From: Myxococcales bacterium FL481
GTDB taxonomy: Bacteria; Myxococcota_A; Polyangia; Nannocystales; Nannocystaceae
Length of the DNA stretch: 55,575 bases
Direction: 5' to 3'
Assembly (NCBI GenBank): GCA_006508105.1
Contig: QKPP01000114.1
Span: 1-55,575, forward strand
Shown here: one piece after another, positions 7,867-16,791 of the stretch
Numbering within the stretch: position 1 is the first letter of the stretch
Layout of the letters: each line of letters starts with the position of its first letter
Made by a program: the position numbers and the translations under genes
The notes under the pieces: generated by a model
The model's database searches: none
What the model was told of the DNA's origin: nothing
What the model saw: only the letters and a program-made list of their open reading frames with translations

Positions 7867-8853
7867 ATGGAACATCTCGACCCCCACGCACTGGTGACCC
7901 GCTTTGACGACCGTCTCAAAGAGCACGTCGACGCCTACCTCGGGCACGATGTGCCACCTCAGCTCCACGCCGCGATCCGACACGCCGTGTTCGGATCGGC
8001 GGGCCGACTGCGACCGCTGCTCTGCCTCGCCGTCGCCCACAGCTACCCGGACGCCGATGGCGATCTTGCGTTGTCCGCGGCGACTGCGGTCGAGTTGATC
8101 CACTGCGCGTCACTGGTCCACGACGATCTTCCGTGCTTTGACGATGCGGACACCCGCCGCGGTCGCCCCACGGTGCACGTGCAGTACGGCGAGAGTCTGG
8201 CCGTGCTCACGGGTGACGCGCTCATCGTCATGGCATTTGAAGCGCTCACGGGCCCGAGCAGTACCCCCCATGCCATCAGTCGCCTCGTCCCCTGGCTCGC
8301 ACGGGCGACCGGACCGGCCGGGGGCATCGTCGCGGGTCAGGCCTGGGAGGCCGAGCCCGATGTGCCCCTCGCCGGCTACCACCGGGCCAAGACGGCCCGA
8401 CTGTTCGAGTTTGCCGTGATGGCGGGGGCCCTCGCTGGGGGAGCCGCGCCGGGCCCGTGGAGACGGTTCGGCCGCGCCGTCGGCATGGCTTACCAGGCGG
8501 CTGACGATATCGCGGACCACGCTGGAGCCAGCGACCGTCTGGGCAAACCGGTCGGACAAGACGACGCGCACCACCGGCCCAACGCGGTGCGCCGTGAAGG
8601 GATCCGCAAGGCGATGCGAGGCTTCGAGAAGGCCCTCGAACGGGCCCACCGCAGCATTCCCCACCCCGCGCGCCCCGAGCTACCGGCCGCGTGCCTGTTG
8701 ATCCTGCGCAAGCGTGTCCTGGAATGGTTTCCGCACGCCACCGACACGACCCAGCCGCGCCCCGCAAAGCCGCCTCGATTATGGAGCCAATCCGCGGGGG
8801 AGCTCACCGCCCACCACGCCGAACGCGAGCCGCCGACCCGGGTCGAATCATGA
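7867..8853 (+). CDS. crtE: Geranylgeranyl diphosphate synthase (polyprenyl synthetase)
   Basis: 328 aa from ATG 7867. The open frame extends far upstream, but that part overlaps crtB and is a shadow. The first Asp-rich motif DDLPCFDDADTRRGRPT follows ELIHCASLVH, and the second is YQAADDIADH, as in short-chain trans-prenyltransferases. It supplies GGPP to CrtB. The C-terminal ~60 residues after CLLILRKRVLEWF are Pro/Arg/His-rich and not part of the conserved domain. Third gene of the crtI-crtB-crtE run. Confidence 0.92.
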   Translation: MEHLDPHALVTRFDDRLKEHVDAYLGHDVPPQLHAAIRHAVFGSAGRLRPLLCLAVAHSYPDADGDLALSAATAVELIHCASLVHDDLPCFDDADTRRGRPTVHVQYGESLAVLTGDALIVMAFEALTGPSSTPHAISRLVPWLARATGPAGGIVAGQAWEAEPDVPLAGYHRAKTARLFEFAVMAGALAGGAAPGPWRRFGRAVGMAYQAADDIADHAGASDRLGKPVGQDDAHHRPNAVRREGIRKAMRGFEKALERAHRSIPHPARPELPAACLLILRKRVLEWFPHATDTTQPRPAKPPRLWSQSAGELTAHHAEREPPTRVES

Positions 8854-8946
8854 TCACGCAAATTCACTTTTTTCTCGGTCTTCGTGCACCACGCAGGCGT
8901 TCGTCACCGTTGATCCTCCCCGCGACGCGAGGCATGGTGTCTAGAC

Positions 8947-9855
8947 GTGGCTGAATCGCTCAACATCGGGGCGCTTTCCCGAATGACCGGTATTCCGGCG
9001 GACACCCTACGGACCTGGGAGCGACGGTATGGGTTTCCCGCGCCCGAGCGAACATCCTCCGGTCATCGGCGCTACAGCCTGCATACCTGCGACCGGCTGC
9101 GTCAGATCCGGCGGCTGCTGGACATGGGCCACCGCCCGTCCTCGATTCTCAAGTGGTCGGACGCGCAGATCGTGGCGGCCCTCGACTCGGTCGACGGTGA
9201 ACTCGAGCCCGCGGAAATCAGCGGTGCCGACGAGCGCGACGGGGCCGCGGCGCGGCATGAAATCGCCCGGTGGATTGACCATTGTCGAAGTTTGGCCGCC
9301 GACGAACTCGATCGGGGGTTTGAGCAGGCTTGGTCTCGATTGGCGGCGATCGACATGCTCGAAAACTACGTCGGACCGTTCCTGACGACCCTTGGTGAGC
9401 AATGGGAGGCCCAGCGCCTGGGGATTCAGCACGAGCACTTCGTGAGTCACCGGCTGTCGCAGTTCCTCGAGTCGAAATGGCGTCCGTTGGCCGACCTCGC
9501 CCAAGGTCCAGAGATCGCGTGCGCCACCCTCAGCGGCGAGGAACACAGCCTGGGCCTCCAGCTCGCCGCCACGGCGTTGGTCCTGGCCGACTGCCGTATT
9601 TTGTATCTCGGCGCGGACTTGCCGGCGGACAGCCTGGCCCGCGCCAGCCAGCAGCACCGAGTCCGCGGTGTGGCGCTCAGTGTGTCGATGTGGTCGGATC
9701 ACAAGCGCACGATCGATCAGCTCGCGGAGCTGCGAGCGGAGCTGGGGCCCATCCCCGTGGTCGTTGGCGGAGCGGGTGCGCCAACCGACGTGGCCGGCAT
9801 CGACCACGCTGCCAGTCTGCGTGGCCTGCAGCGCTGGGCCCGGCGACTACTTTAG
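8947..9855 (+). CDS. CarH/CarA-like MerR-family, B12-binding transcriptional repressor
   Basis: 302 aa from GTG 8947. Residues ~5-75 are a MerR winged helix-turn-helix (IGALSRMTGIPADTLRTWERRYG, then SSGHRRYS). Residues ~95-300 form the cobalamin-binding part: a helical cap with the Wx9EH motif intact (Trp153, Glu163, His164), then SGEEHSLGLQL fitting ExHxxG with the axial-ligand His200, and a Rossmann-type C-terminus. Proteins of this class repress carotenoid genes in the dark and release DNA on light through adenosylcobalamin. The residue after the Trp, a His that forms the light-state ligand in the Thermus CarH structure, is Glu154 here. It lies 93 nt after crtE. Confidence 0.88.
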   Translation: MAESLNIGALSRMTGIPADTLRTWERRYGFPAPERTSSGHRRYSLHTCDRLRQIRRLLDMGHRPSSILKWSDAQIVAALDSVDGELEPAEISGADERDGAAARHEIARWIDHCRSLAADELDRGFEQAWSRLAAIDMLENYVGPFLTTLGEQWEAQRLGIQHEHFVSHRLSQFLESKWRPLADLAQGPEIACATLSGEEHSLGLQLAATALVLADCRILYLGADLPADSLARASQQHRVRGVALSVSMWSDHKRTIDQLAELRAELGPIPVVVGGAGAPTDVAGIDHAASLRGLQRWARRLL

Positions 9856-10204
9856 AGGGCGTTCGTCAGAGGGCGTCCCTCCGCGCGAGACAGGGGCGGA
9901 CCGCCCACGGTTCCCCACCGCGTGGGCCTCGGCGCAGCATCGCTCTCCGGGCTTGACGTTCGCGTCCGATCGACCGTTGAGACGCCGCGGCCCCGGTCGG
10001 GACCATGTAGGACTCACACAAGTCGACACCCGGTCGCCGAGCGCCACCGATGCCCGGTTCCGCGGCGCCGTCGCGGCCGCGAAACCCGCGCCTGTAGGGA
10101 ATGTCCGTCCCAGTGCGTCTAGACCCTTCGGGCGACCGCGGCGCGCCACCATCTCATGCTGCGATCTTCACACCGCGCGGTCTCTTGCGGATCAGAAAGC
10201 ACCC
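9856..10204. other. Intergenic, no supported gene
   Basis: 349 nt between the MerR-B12 gene and the ECF-sigma fusion. No recognisable protein. It should contain the promoter of the sigma gene, but I could not identify a convincing box pair. Confidence 0.4.
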
Positions 10205-11410
10205 ATGCACTCGTTTGAGCCCATCGTCGACCTCACCTTTGCGAGCTTTGTGTTTTCGAGTGGCTGTGTGGCGGTCGCGGTCCTCATGTCCATGTGCTCG
10301 ATTCTTTGGTCGGTGCGCGGCATGGGCACGTTCCTGTTGCGCTGGGGCCGAGCGCCGCGTCCAGAGATCCCCGCCAAAGTGGTTTTGCCCCAGGGCGACC
10401 GTGCACACTTGTCGGCGGGCCTGTCCGCGTTCACTGAACACACCCGGCACCTGGTCTGCGATCTGTGGGGCGTACTCGCTCAAGCTCGCGCGTGGCCCCA
10501 AGCTTCGGGCGAACCGACGACCTGGCGGTGGTGGACCCGCCTCCTCGGAGGGGGGGACGATGATTCTTACGCGCCGTTGAGCTATGTCGCTCGCGAGACC
10601 TGGCTTTGGGTACGCGCGTTCGAGTCGCTCGACCCAAACGATCGCGCCCACCTTGAAGCGTTGGGCTTCGACCTGGCGCGCGCGCGAGAGCTGCTCGCTG
10701 GCGACGCCCCGTTCGCCCAGCGATCGGGCCAGCTGCTCAAGTGGCTCATCGACCTCGACACTCGTCTGCACCAACCGATCTCGGATCCCTACCGCGGCAC
10801 CGTGCGGCGGTCGGCGGCCGATCTCGGGGGCCTGACCCTTTGCCGGGCCATGGAGACCGCGGCGGTCGAGGTCGCGAACTGCCCCGCGGACTCGGCTGAA
10901 CCGACGGCGGAGCGGCCGGATGACGAGGCCTATCGCCAACGGTTCGAAGCCGCGATGGACGAGCACCGGCCGGCCATCGCGGCGATGTGCCGCAAGTACA
11001 CCCGCTGCCCGGCCGACGCCGAGGATCTGCTGCAAGACGTCACCTTGGAGATCTGGCGGGCGCTACCGCGGTTTCGTGAGGACTGCTCGCTGCGCACGTA
11101 CATGCTTCGCATCGCCCGGTTTCGCATCATCGACCATCTCCGGCGACGCCGGGCCCATCTGCCTGAGGTCGCCGTTCGTGACCCGAGCACGGACCCCGAG
11201 CGATTCGCCGAGGAATCCGAACGCTATGCTTCCCTGCGCAAGGCGATTCGTTGCCTGCCAACCGGCCTGCGCGACGTCATGCGTTTGCGCCTCGAGGATC
11301 GCTCGTACGGTGAGATCGCACAGGAAGTCGGCATCACAGAAAGCAACGTCTCCGTGCGGTTGACACGAGCTCGCCACGCGTTGCGCCGGCATTTGTGCGG
11401 CGCCACCTAG
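10205..11410 (+). CDS. ECF sigma-70 factor with N-terminal membrane segment and novel domain
   Basis: 401 aa from ATG 10205. Residues ~10-36 are one hydrophobic helix (FASFVFSSGCVAVAVLMSM...). Residues ~50-240 form an unrecognised, mostly helical domain with strong G/C third-position bias, so it is coding and not a chance extension. From ~245 comes an ECF sigma factor: sigma2 with DAEDLLQDVTLEIWRALPRF and RTYMLRIARFRIIDHLRRRR, and sigma4 with LPTGLRDVMRLRLEDRSYGEIAQ and the recognition helix ESNVSVRLTRARHAL. Known light-induced crt systems use a sigma CarQ held by a separate membrane anti-sigma CarR; here membrane segment and sigma are one chain. Control by proteolytic release is inference. 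Internal starts could give a free sigma. Confidence 0.82.
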   Translation: MHSFEPIVDLTFASFVFSSGCVAVAVLMSMCSILWSVRGMGTFLLRWGRAPRPEIPAKVVLPQGDRAHLSAGLSAFTEHTRHLVCDLWGVLAQARAWPQASGEPTTWRWWTRLLGGGDDDSYAPLSYVARETWLWVRAFESLDPNDRAHLEALGFDLARARELLAGDAPFAQRSGQLLKWLIDLDTRLHQPISDPYRGTVRRSAADLGGLTLCRAMETAAVEVANCPADSAEPTAERPDDEAYRQRFEAAMDEHRPAIAAMCRKYTRCPADAEDLLQDVTLEIWRALPRFREDCSLRTYMLRIARFRIIDHLRRRRAHLPEVAVRDPSTDPERFAEESERYASLRKAIRCLPTGLRDVMRLRLEDRSYGEIAQEVGITESNVSVRLTRARHALRRHLCGAT

Positions 11411-11652
11411 ACGACGGTCTCCTCGTCTCGTCCAGGGTCGCGGGTTTCACCTCGACGACGGGCGCCCTGGCTACGGCGCGCCGACTCGCGGACGTCAAAA
11501 CCCGCCCCGATCGCGAGCGACCCGGGTTCGAACCCTCGCCAGCGAGCGCCGGCGCGTCGCGGGCCCCGCCCCACCGCGCCCACCGGACGGGCCGGAGCAT
11601 CGGCCGGTCCAACTCGCCCCCCGCCGATCCGGCCGCACGCGAGGGGAGCGAC

Positions 11653-12633
11653 TCAGTCGCGTCCCGTCAACGCCTCGTAGAGCCACCGCACAACGGGCCC
11701 GCGCCCGTCCTCGCGCGCGCGGTCGTCTTCGTCCTCTGCATCGTCGTCATCGTCGTCTGTGGCCGAGTCGTCGTCGTCGGCCGTGGCCGAGTTCTCGCCA
11801 GCCCCCGTGTCCGTGGGGTCCTCGGTTTGGCCCGCGCCGGTGTCCGTGCTGGCCCCGGTGGCGGTGTCCTCCCCTGAATCGGTTCCCGTGTCTGCCCCGG
11901 TGGCGGTCCCGTCCCCCGTCGCGGTCGCCGAGCTGTCGCTCGTATCCGTCTGCGTGTCGTCACCGGTACCCGTGCCCGTATCCTCACCAGTGTGTGTCTC
12001 GCTGCCAGTCCCCGTCCCGGTGCCAGCCCCCGTCTCCTCGCTACTCGACTCCTCACCGGTCATCGTTGCGGCACCGCTGTCCTCCGAGTCCTCCCCGGTC
12101 CCGCTCGGATCCTCGTCGGTGGGGGGCTCGCCAATCGCCAGCTCGACGCTGGCGTGCTGGCACGACCCGCAGCCGGGCCCGTTCGGCTCCACGCGTTCGT
12201 AACGAGGCGCGTACATGGCCCGAGCCACGCGTTTGCCGTCAAGTTCGACGGTGATGACGACCTCGGCCGGTCCCACCACGTCCACGACTCCGTTCGCCAC
12301 GGTGACCGAGGCCTGCATCGACACGACCGCCCCGCCTTGCGAGTGCCAAGAGACCCCCCAGTCCGCGCCGGTCGATGCGTCAAAACTGCAGTCGGCGACG
12401 GATCCCGTGGCGAGTTCACACTCGGAGGCGTACGTCTCCGAGCCGATGGCCGCCAGCACGCGGTAGTCGCCATCGGCGAAAGCGCCTGACTCGGGAACCA
12501 GCATCACGCTCAGTCCCTGTTCGCCGCATCCGATCGTGGTGCAAGCGTCGTCTCCACAACTCAGCGTCGTCCCTGCACCCAGCGAGGCAGCAGCAACAAA
12601 CGAGACGAGGACCGTGGGAGCGAGTCGGGGCAT
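11653..12633 (-). CDS. Exported protein with Thr/Gly/Asp/Ser-rich stalk
   Basis: 326 aa. A signal peptide is followed by LSCGDDACTTIGCGEQG; the Cys in the LSCG context may be a lipidation site. The folded part (~residues 25-175) is Cys-containing and beta-rich (GAFADGDYRVLAAIGSE..., CGSCQHASVELAIGEPPTDEDPSG). The remaining ~150 residues are low-complexity TGTGTGSET/TDTGAG/DDDD. I do not know a function. The style is that of abundant surface lipoproteins in Nannocystaceae-like genomes (impression, not a search). Confidence 0.75.
   Translation of the reverse strand: MPRLAPTVLVSFVAAASLGAGTTLSCGDDACTTIGCGEQGLSVMLVPESGAFADGDYRVLAAIGSETYASECELATGSVADCSFDASTGADWGVSWHSQGGAVVSMQASVTVANGVVDVVGPAEVVITVELDGKRVARAMYAPRYERVEPNGPGCGSCQHASVELAIGEPPTDEDPSGTGEDSEDSGAATMTGEESSSEETGAGTGTGTGSETHTGEDTGTGTGDDTQTDTSDSSATATGDGTATGADTGTDSGEDTATGASTDTGAGQTEDPTDTGAGENSATADDDDSATDDDDDDAEDEDDRAREDGRGPVVRWLYEALTGRD
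11700..12115. repeat. Low-complexity Thr-Gly-Asp-Glu coding repeat
   Basis: The + strand reads as degenerate runs of ccggtg/gtgtcc/gtcctc. On the minus strand it encodes Thr, Gly, Asp, Glu and Ser repeats without strict period, ending in an Asp run. It is the stalk of the exported protein. Confidence 0.75.
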
Positions 12634-12790
12634 ACGCGCAGGTTACGTGGAGAGCGGCGTCGAGCCAAATCCAGCCGTGTTCGATCAGACACCGAGATCC
12701 GGGGTTTTTCCGCGGGCTGGGTGGCAAAACCGCCCGACGAGCCGCCCCGACCGGTTTGCGCGGGTTGGGAGCCGGCCGCATGGTCATGCG

Positions 12791-14158
12791 GTGGAACTTC
12801 GCGTCATCAACCCTGCAGACCAGTCGTGCGTCGGGACCCACCCGTACGACACCGAACCTGGGATCGCCGACAAGCTCGCGCGAGCGCTCGAAACGTTTCG
12901 CACGTGGCGACGCACGCCGCTGGCCGATCGCATCGAAATCGTGCAGCGAGGCGTCTCGGTCATGCTCGAACGCCGCGATCGGCTCGCGCGCGAGGTGACC
13001 GAACAGATGGGCAAGCCGCTGCAGCAGGCTCTCGCCGAAGTCGACACGCTCCGGGAGCGCGCGGAGCACATGCTGGCCATCGCGGCCGATGTCCTGGCGC
13101 CAGATCAGCTGCCGAAGCCGGGACACGAGCGGCGAATCGAGCACGTCCCGCTGGGCGTCGTGCTCGATTTGGCCGCTTGGAACTATCCGCTCATCATCGC
13201 GGTCAACGTCGTCGTGCCCGCCTTGGTCGCGGGCAACATCGTGTTGCTCAAGCACAGCGCCAAAACGCCGCGGTGTGGCGCCGCGTTTGAGGACGCGTTC
13301 GCGGGGCTGGGCCCGGGTCCGCTCGTCACCAATCTGGTCCTCACCCACGACGCCGCGCGCCGCCTCATCGCGACCCCCGGGGTCGCCCACGTAGCCTTCA
13401 CCGGTTCAGTGGCGGGCGGGCGCCAGGTCTACACACAGGCAGCAGAACGGTTGATCGACGTCGGCCTCGAGCTCGGCGGCAAAGACCCGGCCTACGTCGC
13501 GGCCGATGCCGACCTCGAGGTGGCGGTCGCCGGCATCGTCGATGGCGCCTGCTACAACGCGGGGCAATCCTGCTGCGGGGTCGAGCGGGTCTACGTCCAC
13601 CGATCCCGCTACGCCGAGTTCGTCGAACGGGCGCGTGCCCAACTCGCGGCGTACCGCCTGGGCGACCCGCTCGCGCCCGAGACCACCATGGGACCGTTGG
13701 CCTCGCGCTCCGCTCTCGATTTGCTCGAGGCTCAAGTCTCCCAAGCGGTCTCTCGCGGAGCCCAACTCGTCTGCGGCGGACAGCGACTCAGCGATACGGC
13801 GGGCAACTTCTTCCCGCCTACCCTACTGACCGACGTGGCCAACGACGTGGACGCGATGCAGGTCGAAAGCTTCGGGCCGCTCTTGCCCGTCGCGAGCGTC
13901 GGTGACGATGAAGAAGCGTTGCGGCGCATCGACGACACGTCGCTGGGATTAACCGCGTCGATTTGGACCGGGGATCCCGACCGCGCCGAGCGGCTGGCGC
14001 GAGCCATCGACGCCGGGACGGTCTACCAAAACCGGTGCGACGTGCTCGACCCGGCCCTCCCGTGGACCGGCGCGAGACACAGCGGCCTGGGGTCGACCCT
14101 CTCGCGGTACGGCTACTACGCGCTGACCCGGCGCAAGGCGATCAACTTTCGGCGGTAG
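12791..14158 (+). CDS. NAD(P)-dependent aldehyde dehydrogenase
   Basis: 455 aa from GTG 12791; the frame is open further upstream but the conserved domain starts with VINPAD. Family motifs: substrate-channel PLGVVLDLAAWNYPL near residue 120, VAFTGSVAGG, catalytic Glu in LELGGKDPAYV, and catalytic Cys261 in NAGQSCCGVERVYV. ESFGPLLPV and GLTASIWTGD close the domain. Oxidises an aldehyde to the acid. The substrate is not set by sequence; succinate semialdehyde-like enzymes are the nearest style. Divergent from the stalked exported protein. Confidence 0.9.
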   Translation: MELRVINPADQSCVGTHPYDTEPGIADKLARALETFRTWRRTPLADRIEIVQRGVSVMLERRDRLAREVTEQMGKPLQQALAEVDTLRERAEHMLAIAADVLAPDQLPKPGHERRIEHVPLGVVLDLAAWNYPLIIAVNVVVPALVAGNIVLLKHSAKTPRCGAAFEDAFAGLGPGPLVTNLVLTHDAARRLIATPGVAHVAFTGSVAGGRQVYTQAAERLIDVGLELGGKDPAYVAADADLEVAVAGIVDGACYNAGQSCCGVERVYVHRSRYAEFVERARAQLAAYRLGDPLAPETTMGPLASRSALDLLEAQVSQAVSRGAQLVCGGQRLSDTAGNFFPPTLLTDVANDVDAMQVESFGPLLPVASVGDDEEALRRIDDTSLGLTASIWTGDPDRAERLARAIDAGTVYQNRCDVLDPALPWTGARHSGLGSTLSRYGYYALTRRKAINFRR

Positions 14159-14367
14159 TCGAGGGAGGGGCGACGCCCTCGATCCACTCGAGGCCGACCC
14201 GGCCCGTCCCACAACCCCGACGCCGCGGCGCCCCACGAGCTCAACGTGGGGCCGAGATGCCACGCGAAGGAGTGCGCGTCGTCCCGGAACGAACCCACGA
14301 GGTCGGCGACGCCCCGGGCGGAGGCCACTCCCCAGCCCGATGACGCGCGCGTGCTAGCTTAGAATTG

Positions 14368-15330
14368 ATGTGTCGCCTGTTCGGTTTTCGATCGCGGGTG
14401 GAAAGCCGAGTCCACAAAAGCCTGATCAGCGCGGACAACGCACTGATTCAACAAAGCGATCGTCACCCCGACGGTTGGGGGGTCGCGTACTTCGTCGACG
14501 GGGCGCCGCACGTGATCAAGAGCACCGACGCAGCGGGCTCGGACCAACTGTTCCACCGGGTCTCCGGCGTGGCCACGTCCGACACCGTGCTCGCACACTT
14601 GCGCAAAGCGACTCAGGGCGGACTGACAATCGTGAACACCCACCCATTTCAGTACGGGCGTTGGGTGTTCGCCCACAATGGCAATGTGGCCAACTTCGCC
14701 GCGCTACGCCCCGCACTGCTCGCCCGCATCGCCCCTGACCTCCGCCGCTACATTCTCGGTCGCGGCGACAGCGAGGTCCTTTTCTACAGCCTCCTCACCC
14801 GACTGCAGCAGCGGACCTCCCTCGGCGCGACGGACATCGCATCGTCCGACCTCGCCGCCGCCGCCCGCGAGGCCATCGCCGATCTATGCGGGCTCGCCGG
14901 TCCCTCGCATCCCGACGATTCGGGCCCTCCCGACCGGACCTACCTCACGTTCCTGCTGACGAATGGGGAGGTCATGCTCGCGCACCAAGGCGGCAAATCG
15001 CTGTTCGTGAGCACCCACAAGACGGTCTGCAGCGAGCGCGCAAACTGCCCCGAGTATCGCCCCAGCTGTGAGGCGCCGGTTCAGGGCGAGGCGCCGAGCC
15101 ACTTGTTGTTCAGCAGCGAACCGCTGCAGGGTGAAAACGCCTGGGACGCGTTGGAATTCGGTGAGATCGCGGTCGCCGATCGCGATCTCCAGCTGATCCG
15201 CGTGCCCGCTCACGCCGACCTTGCGCCCAACGAACGCGCTCCCCGACGCCTCCACGTGGTGGGGTCGCGGGGCATCGCGTCCCGGCCCACGGACAGGCCA
15301 AATCACCACCCCCGACAGCGCTCCCAGTAG
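14368..15330 (+). CDS. Class II glutamine amidotransferase (YafJ-like)
   Basis: 320 aa. ATG 14368 is chosen because it puts the catalytic cysteine at position 2 (MCRLFGFRS), which must become N-terminal. Other Ntn-glutaminase features are HPDGWGVAYF near residue 33, LAHLRKAT near residue 73, and NTHPFQYGRWVFAHNGNVAN near residue 90. It hydrolyses glutamine to release ammonia. No synthetase domain is fused, so the acceptor is unknown. The last 28 nt overlap the convergent D-threonine-aldolase-like gene. Confidence 0.9.
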   Translation: MCRLFGFRSRVESRVHKSLISADNALIQQSDRHPDGWGVAYFVDGAPHVIKSTDAAGSDQLFHRVSGVATSDTVLAHLRKATQGGLTIVNTHPFQYGRWVFAHNGNVANFAALRPALLARIAPDLRRYILGRGDSEVLFYSLLTRLQQRTSLGATDIASSDLAAAAREAIADLCGLAGPSHPDDSGPPDRTYLTFLLTNGEVMLAHQGGKSLFVSTHKTVCSERANCPEYRPSCEAPVQGEAPSHLLFSSEPLQGENAWDALEFGEIAVADRDLQLIRVPAHADLAPNERAPRRLHVVGSRGIASRPTDRPNHHPRQRSQ

Positions 15331-16451
15331 GCGGTGACGCGGAGATCCACGCCATCGACTACATGGTACCCGTCGTGCGCCGCCGCGGTGGCGCACGCGT
15401 GATTGGGAAGCACCCGCAGGTGGCTGCCGATAGGGAATCGCGCCAAATCCAACTGTGCCCCGGACCGCGGGCCCACGATACCGTGCTCTTGGCTGGTGGA
15501 GAGAACGACCAAATCATCATCGACAACCTCGCCGCGAAGGTCGCAAACAAGGCCGTATCCGTAGTCCACAGGTTGTTCACGGGTGCCGCGATCCCGCGAT
15601 AAGGCCGTCCACCCCGCGTCTGTGATCAGCCAGTTGCGATCACGCTGATGGCCGATCACTGTGCATAGCACCGAAAGTGCGATGTCCTCGATCCGGCACA
15701 CCCCGAGATTGGCCATCACGAGATCAAAAAACACGTAAACCCCCGCGCGGACCTCCGTCACCCCAGCGTACGCATCCCCGAATAGCGCGGTCGGCGTCGA
15801 GCCGACGCTGACGGTGGAGACGGCCAACCCTGCGGCTCGCAGTCGTGTTGCGGCCTCCACGGCCGCCTCGCACTCGCGACGGGCCATCGCGACGATATCC
15901 GGGGTCGTGGCGCAGGCGTACGAACCGCCCGCGTGAGTCAACACCCCCGCGAGTCGGGCCCCTACCCGCTGACTGACCGCCGACGCCACCCGAACCAGCT
16001 CCGAGCTCGTGGGAGAGAGCCCCGCCCGTCGGCCATCGCAGTCGATCTCGATCAGCACATCCAACCCGATCCCCGCCGCGACAGCGGCGCGACCCACCAT
16101 GTCGACTTGGTCCGCGTGATCGATCAGCACCGCCACCCTCGCCCCGCGAGCGACAAGCTCGGCCAGTCGCGCGAGCTTGCCGGCCGCGATCCCAACCGCG
16201 TAGGTGATGTCGCGGTACCCCAGCGCAAAGAAGAACTCCGCCTCCGCCACGGTCGACACGGCGATTCCCCCGGATTGCCCTTGGGTCATCAGAGCCGCCG
16301 CCGCCTCGCATTTCGCGGTCTTGACGTGGGGCCGTAGCCCGACCTGGTGCTGGCGCAGGCGCGCCGCCATGCGCTCGACGTTGCTTGTCACTTTGGCGAC
16401 GTCGACGACCAGCGCCGGCGTGTTGATCTGAGCGAGCGAGTTCGGATGCAT
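15303..16451 (-). CDS. D-threonine aldolase / D-serine dehydratase-like PLP enzyme
   Basis: 382 aa from ATG 16451 (MHPNSLAQINTPALVVD), which matches the usual family start; the frame opens 45 nt earlier. Fold-type III PLP domain: TPALVVDVAKVTSNVERM, then the PLP lysine in RPHVKTAKC near residue 45. Phosphate-binding and glycine-rich parts are TVSVGSTPTA and EVRAGVYVFFD. The C-terminal PNHACATAAAHDGYHVVDG has the His/Cys metal ligands of the DSD1/D-threonine aldolase group. Acts on a D-beta-hydroxy amino acid; the precise substrate is open. Converges on and overlaps the amidotransferase. Confidence 0.87.
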   Translation of the reverse strand: MHPNSLAQINTPALVVDVAKVTSNVERMAARLRQHQVGLRPHVKTAKCEAAAALMTQGQSGGIAVSTVAEAEFFFALGYRDITYAVGIAAGKLARLAELVARGARVAVLIDHADQVDMVGRAAVAAGIGLDVLIEIDCDGRRAGLSPTSSELVRVASAVSQRVGARLAGVLTHAGGSYACATTPDIVAMARRECEAAVEAATRLRAAGLAVSTVSVGSTPTALFGDAYAGVTEVRAGVYVFFDLVMANLGVCRIEDIALSVLCTVIGHQRDRNWLITDAGWTALSRDRGTREQPVDYGYGLVCDLRGEVVDDDLVVLSTSQEHGIVGPRSGAQLDLARFPIGSHLRVLPNHACATAAAHDGYHVVDGVDLRVTAYWERCRGW

Positions 16452-16791
16452 GCGAGGCGAAAAGCCTGCCATACGCAGCCCAATCCCCGAGCCCACGAGT
16501 CGCCCCGCGCGGAACAGACCCGGCCAGCGCGCCGAATCAGCCGCTCACCAGCGCCTTGAGGGCGAAATGCCGCGAAGAAGCCCGGTTGTCGTCCGGAATT
16601 GCCAAAATGCCCCACTAGACAGTCGTCGGCGGATGGCGCGGCGAACGGCGACTCGACGGGCCCGACAAGCGCTCTCGCCTCGTGGGGACGATCCGCCACG
16701 TTGCGATTTCCCACAAAGAGCGGGCAAAATGCGGTCTCGCGAAGCGGATCCTCGGCATGCCGCCGTCGACCGGCCGCGCGCGTTCTCGACG

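Noticed and set aside
10154-11035. 293-aa minus-strand frame opposite the N-terminus of the ECF sigma fusion
   Set aside because: The + strand frame gives a transmembrane helix and helical, G/C-third-base coding sequence contiguous with the sigma domains; the minus frame is Arg-rich without motif.
11524-11535. GGGTTCGAACCC as a tRNA T-arm
   Set aside because: A 5-bp T stem does not form around TTCGAAC and no acceptor or anticodon arms fit on either side; it is only a 12-bp palindrome.
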